Part shown: piece after piece, positions 62,945 through 64,000 of the stretch | Layout of the letters: the number at the start of each line of letters is the position of its first letter | Position numbering within the stretch: position 1 is the first letter of the stretch | Source: Flavobacterium sp. ALD4 | Lineage (GTDB): Bacteria; Bacteroidota; Bacteroidia; Flavobacteriales; Flavobacteriaceae | Direction of reading: 5' to 3' | Length of the DNA: 64,000 nucleotides | Assembly: GCF_002836475.1 (NCBI RefSeq) | Contig: NZ_PJBJ01000030.1 | Location: forward strand, 62,001 to 126,000 | Notes under the pieces: generated by a model | The model's input: the letters and a program-made list of their open reading frames with translations, nothing else | Told to the model about the DNA's origin: nothing | Database searches by the model: none | Position numbers and translations under genes: made by a program

Positions 62945-63484
62945 ATGAAATCATTTATTATTACTTTGTTGTTTTTAGGCTTGGCCACTTCGTCTTATTC
63001 TCAGGACAAACAGACGAAACAGAATAGAGAAGAAGGCCTTATGAAGGTAGAAGAATTACCCGCTGTCGTAATTAAACGAATTGGCGCTGATTTTTCAGTC
63101 TATATCCCCGATAATAATCCTGACAAAGATGTCAGAAGATTAGAGGAAAAATTTATCGCTTACGATATTGGTACGGACTATGAAGGCGCCGAAAGTTATC
63201 TATTAATCATGCAAACCAAAAACGGTTCGCTCTCAGCAACATATAATGGAAAAGGGAAATTAATTCGCGTCGTGGAGAATTATAAAAATGTACGATTGCC
63301 TAACGAAGTGATTTTTTCCATTTACAGAACATATCCTGATTACACTATAGTTAACGACAAGTACTTATACACTCAAGAAGACGGTGATATCTTGAAAAAA
63401 CAGTATAACCTTAAAATCAAAAAAGGAAAAGAAAAGCTCAGACTGACCGTTCGTCCAAACGGGGACATTTTAAAAGTCCGATAA
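62945..63484 (+). CDS. Secreted PepSY-like protein, paralogue 3 of 3
   Basis: A 179-residue protein with a signal peptide (MKSFIITLLFLGLATSSYSQ), nearly identical in that part to paralogue 2. The mature part is more diverged: KRIGADFSVYIPDNN, EKFIAYDIGTDYEGAES, then GSLSATYNGKGKLIRVVENY and TYPDYTIVNDKYLYTQ. The PGW tryptophan is replaced by PDY. Function unknown. Confidence 0.75.
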   Translation: MKSFIITLLFLGLATSSYSQDKQTKQNREEGLMKVEELPAVVIKRIGADFSVYIPDNNPDKDVRRLEEKFIAYDIGTDYEGAESYLLIMQTKNGSLSATYNGKGKLIRVVENYKNVRLPNEVIFSIYRTYPDYTIVNDKYLYTQEDGDILKKQYNLKIKKGKEKLRLTVRPNGDILKVR

Positions 63485-63494
63485 AAACAAATCA

Positions 63495-63540
63495 TAAAAA
63501 AGAGGCAGTCAAAAATTTTTTTTTTGCTGCCTCTTTTTTA
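63495..63540. terminator. Bidirectional terminator after PepSY-like paralogue 3
   Basis: Arms aaaaaagaggcag (63495-63507) and ctgcctctttttt (63527-63539) are exact complements, with A and T tails on both sides. Convergent with the lysozyme-like gene. Confidence 0.88.
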
Positions 63541-63554
63541 TATCGTCTTATAAG

Positions 63555-64000
63555 TTAATTCAAGCTCGCAACTGCATTTACATTTGCAACTATTAATGAA
63601 GTATCATATCCTCCAAATGCTTCCATATAACTTCGTATAGAAGTACCGTATGCATCCTTGATATATTTTTTTCCATTATTTTTGAAGTATCTCTTTACAG
63701 AACCTGCACCACCAAGATGCGCTGCTGCTAAAATTCCGGATTCTGTAACCAAAATTCCACTTACCACCTTACCATCGTATTTCTTGATGATATCCTGCAA
63801 TATCCATTTATTTTTTGATAAAAGGGCCACAAAGGCTCTCTCTTGCATCTTAGGACTACGAAGGAATAAAGAAGTATCGTATATTCCGACAGATTTTAAA
63901 GTTGAGTTACCAAACTGGTATTTCCCTAAATAACCGAGGGAATTGATTTTTTTGTATTTGTTTTCAGATTCTCTATATCCTAGTGCCTCTTTGAAACCAA
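63555..64000 (-). CDS. Lysozyme-like/peptidoglycan transglycosylase domain protein (5' end outside window)
   Basis: The frame is open from the window edge to the stop at 63555, giving the C-terminal ~148 residues. GFKEALGYRESENKY carries the probable catalytic glutamate of a lysozyme-like domain, followed by INSLGYLGKYQFGNSTLK and AAAHLGGAGSVKRYF. The ATG at 63848 is internal. Membrane-anchored or secreted forms of this domain cut peptidoglycan; the N-terminal part, where a signal or LysM repeats would be, is not visible. Confidence 0.75.
   Translation of the reverse strand, partial: GFKEALGYRESENKYKKINSLGYLGKYQFGNSTLKSVGIYDTSLFLRSPKMQERAFVALLSKNKWILQDIIKKYDGKVVSGILVTESGILAAAHLGGAGSVKRYFKNNGKKYIKDAYGTSIRSYMEAFGGYDTSLIVANVNAVASLN

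Overview
The window reads as a low-G+C chromosomal segment from a member of the Flavobacteriaceae, most likely Flavobacterium or a close relative. Evidence: a secreted protein with a type IX secretion (T9SS) type-B sorting domain, Bacteroidetes -7 promoter boxes (TAnnTTTG) in front of many genes with no consistent Shine-Dalgarno sequence, several TTG/GTG starts, lineage-typical protein variants (an NtrC-like regulator without a DNA-binding domain, a DnaJ with two zinc motifs), and the overall gene content. I saw no rRNA, tRNA, insertion sequence, prophage or CRISPR array. Function calls rest on motif recognition and family knowledge, because no database search was possible.

Region by region. 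1-7.3 kb is the end of a surface-polysaccharide (O-antigen/capsule type) locus: glycosyltransferases on both strands, a sugar 3,4-ketoisomerase, a PLP sugar aminotransferase, a GNAT/FemAB-like transferase and a Wzx-type flippase. Together these fit synthesis, transfer and export of an amino-deoxysugar. One glycosyltransferase (2793-3928) is split by a -1 frameshift. 7.4-35 kb is mostly housekeeping and transport: a T9SS cargo protein, a TRIC-like channel, an rRNA/tRNA methyltransferase, a serine hydrolase, a Rel (p)ppGpp enzyme, a Fur regulator, purA, a NUDIX hydrolase, transporters, a peroxiredoxin, meaB, prohibitin, MATE, PPK2, an L,D-transpeptidase, a CPBP protease, fabG-like SDR, mtaB and a peptide-binding lipoprotein. 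35-43 kb holds a single-RecA-domain DEAD-like protein, a sigma-54 type response regulator, a NatAB-like ABC exporter, dnaJ-grpE and hisS. 43-56 kb holds a MacB-like permease, a decayed small membrane gene, prmC, ribD, dnaA, an LMW phosphatase, an RsmI-like methylase, three tiny single-TM proteins and an aminotransferase. 56-60.7 kb is a compact run udk - ftsB-like - methylmalonyl-CoA mutase small and large subunits; the mutase chaperone meaB lies about 35 kb away. 61-63.5 kb is a tandem array of three secreted PepSY-like paralogues, each with its own terminator, followed by the 3' end of a lysozyme-like gene that runs off the window.

The most unusual items are: a dispersed two-block repeat with a variable centre (copies at 26988-27083 and 55808-55951); the three tandem secreted paralogues; a trio of very short related membrane proteins (52306-52852), one needing a frameshift in an A8 run; an in-frame 7-bp tandem repeat inserted next to the catalytic lysine of the sugar aminotransferase; perfect inverted repeats at promoters (7307-7336, 22881-22910, 28861-28877); and a sigma-54-like -24/-12 element in front of grpE-dnaJ. 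Several gene starts are corrected here because the longest open frame runs into a promoter or a repeat.
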